Positions 63,322 through 64,000 of a stretch of 64,000 bases of DNA are shown piece after piece. The translations under genes were made by a program, and so were the position numbers. The notes beneath the pieces are model-generated. The model searched no databases, was not told where the DNA came from, and saw nothing but the letters and a program-made list of their open reading frames with translations. How positions within the stretch are numbered: position 1 is the first letter of the stretch; each line of letters begins with the position of its first letter. The stretch is from Echinometra lucunter (taxonomy: Eukaryota > Echinodermata > Echinoidea > Camarodonta > Echinometridae), in NCBI GenBank assembly GCA_029962745.1, contig CM057165.1, forward strand, positions 23,587,202 through 23,651,201. The letters run 5' to 3'.

Positions 63322-63760
63322 ATGATGATGGACACTTCCATGCAAGGTGGCGCCGAAGGTTTCGGCGTCTCTACGTCTCAGTCGCAGCCTCACCAGTCGG
63401 CGGCATCTGCACACACACAACACAATCTGCATCATAGCATACATCAACATCAGCAGCAGCAGCAGCTAGCCCTCCACCAGCGGAACGATACCTCCTTACA
63501 GCCCGAAGCCGCCGGTGTGGACGTCAATGGACTCACCCCCTCAGATGCAGTAGCTGCCGCGGCTCTTGGAGCGACAGGTTTAGGAGGTAATCATCATCAT
63601 CACCATCATCATCAGCATCATAATGGTGGCCGGGGGTTTTCGGTGTCCCATCTTCTAAACCTTCAGGATGTGAGCGGATTCGGAGAGCACGGTCTCGGGG
63701 ATGGAACGGGAGGCATGCCGGTCAGAGAGGGGTCCCCCAGCGGCATCATGTGCGGTGATG
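63322..63760 (+). CDS. First coding exon of a Prrx-like paired-related homeobox gene
   Basis: 439 bp to donor G|GTATGT at 63761, ends phase 1. It encodes about 146 residues: MMMDTSMQGG start, His/Gln-rich stretches (HQHQQQQQ, a run of His near residue 91), an Ala-rich segment, then GRGFSVSHLLNLQDVSGFGE. FSVSHLL followed by a leucine and acidic residues is the conserved N-terminal motif of vertebrate Prrx1/Prrx2 (FSVSHLLDLEE). The homeodomain would be in later exons outside the window. A mesenchymal or mesodermal transcription factor is the likely role. ATG choice: three Met codons at the start; upstream bases ACTCAAAA give an acceptable context. Confidence 0.65.
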
Positions 63761-64000
63761 GTATGTTCATCACTATTCTTACTTACTTATCTTGCTATTT
63801 GAATAGGTATGATGCCGATTTTTTTCTCTCCAATTCATAAGGTAGTTAATAAAAGCGAAAGACAAAAACACATCAGCAATTGATCACGACTGTGCTTTTT
63901 CAGTGATCATAAAACCTTCAAACGACCCTTTTCCCCTGTTCGATCAATGAACTTGAATAAATTCAGAGAAATTTAGACTGTGATTATTGAACAACTATAG

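Overview
The window looks like AT-rich, transposon-dense nuclear DNA of a marine deuterostome. An echinoderm, most likely a sea urchin, fits best. Introns are spliced GT-AG, several tRNA-headed SINEs are present, there is a full DIRS-type tyrosine-recombinase retrotransposon, and the main genes encode MAM/LDLa receptors. The species call is inference. The three runs of N (944-1443, 17753-18252, 36253-36752) are each exactly 500 bases, so they are probably placeholders of unknown true size, and exons appear to be missing at two of them.

Layout. 1-8600 is a nested transposon block: a DIRS element (2244-7810) sits at the stop codon of an older minus-strand LINE. 8600-16857 holds seven in-frame exons of MAM/LDLa gene 1, which is partial at both ends and breaks off near gap 2. 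18290-28640 is a large, insertion-riddled inverted duplication carrying two convergent two-exon genes for small secreted peptides (left copy 18642-23728 plus, right copy 28301-26313 minus). 31647-49029 is MAM/LDLa gene 2, with its own signal peptide, four MAM modules, five LDLa modules (one inferred to lie in gap 3), one transmembrane helix, and a short cytoplasmic tail with an NPGY motif. 49030-63300 is a graveyard of hAT, mariner, Harbinger and Mutator-like MITEs plus LINE remains, with no convincing host gene. 63322-63760 is the first coding exon of a homeobox-type gene carrying a Prrx-like N-terminal motif.

How the genes relate. Genes 1 and 2 are tandem paralogues: C', D, LDLa, A, B, C+LDLa and A' exons match in order, phase and nearly in length. 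Gene 2 encodes a type I membrane receptor or adhesion protein whose NPxY motif suggests clathrin-adaptor endocytosis. The peptide genes lie between the two receptor genes. A ligand-receptor link is only a guess.

Points of special interest: a fresh 125-bp tandem duplication that duplicates the splice acceptor of the transmembrane exon; four single-base surpluses in gene 2 exons beside gap 3; an A_AAA_AAC heptamer directly before the DIRS gag stop with pol open in the -1 frame; a roughly 1-kb foldback element built from about 34 copies of a 13-bp palindrome; and nested MITEs whose target-site duplications can be read directly.
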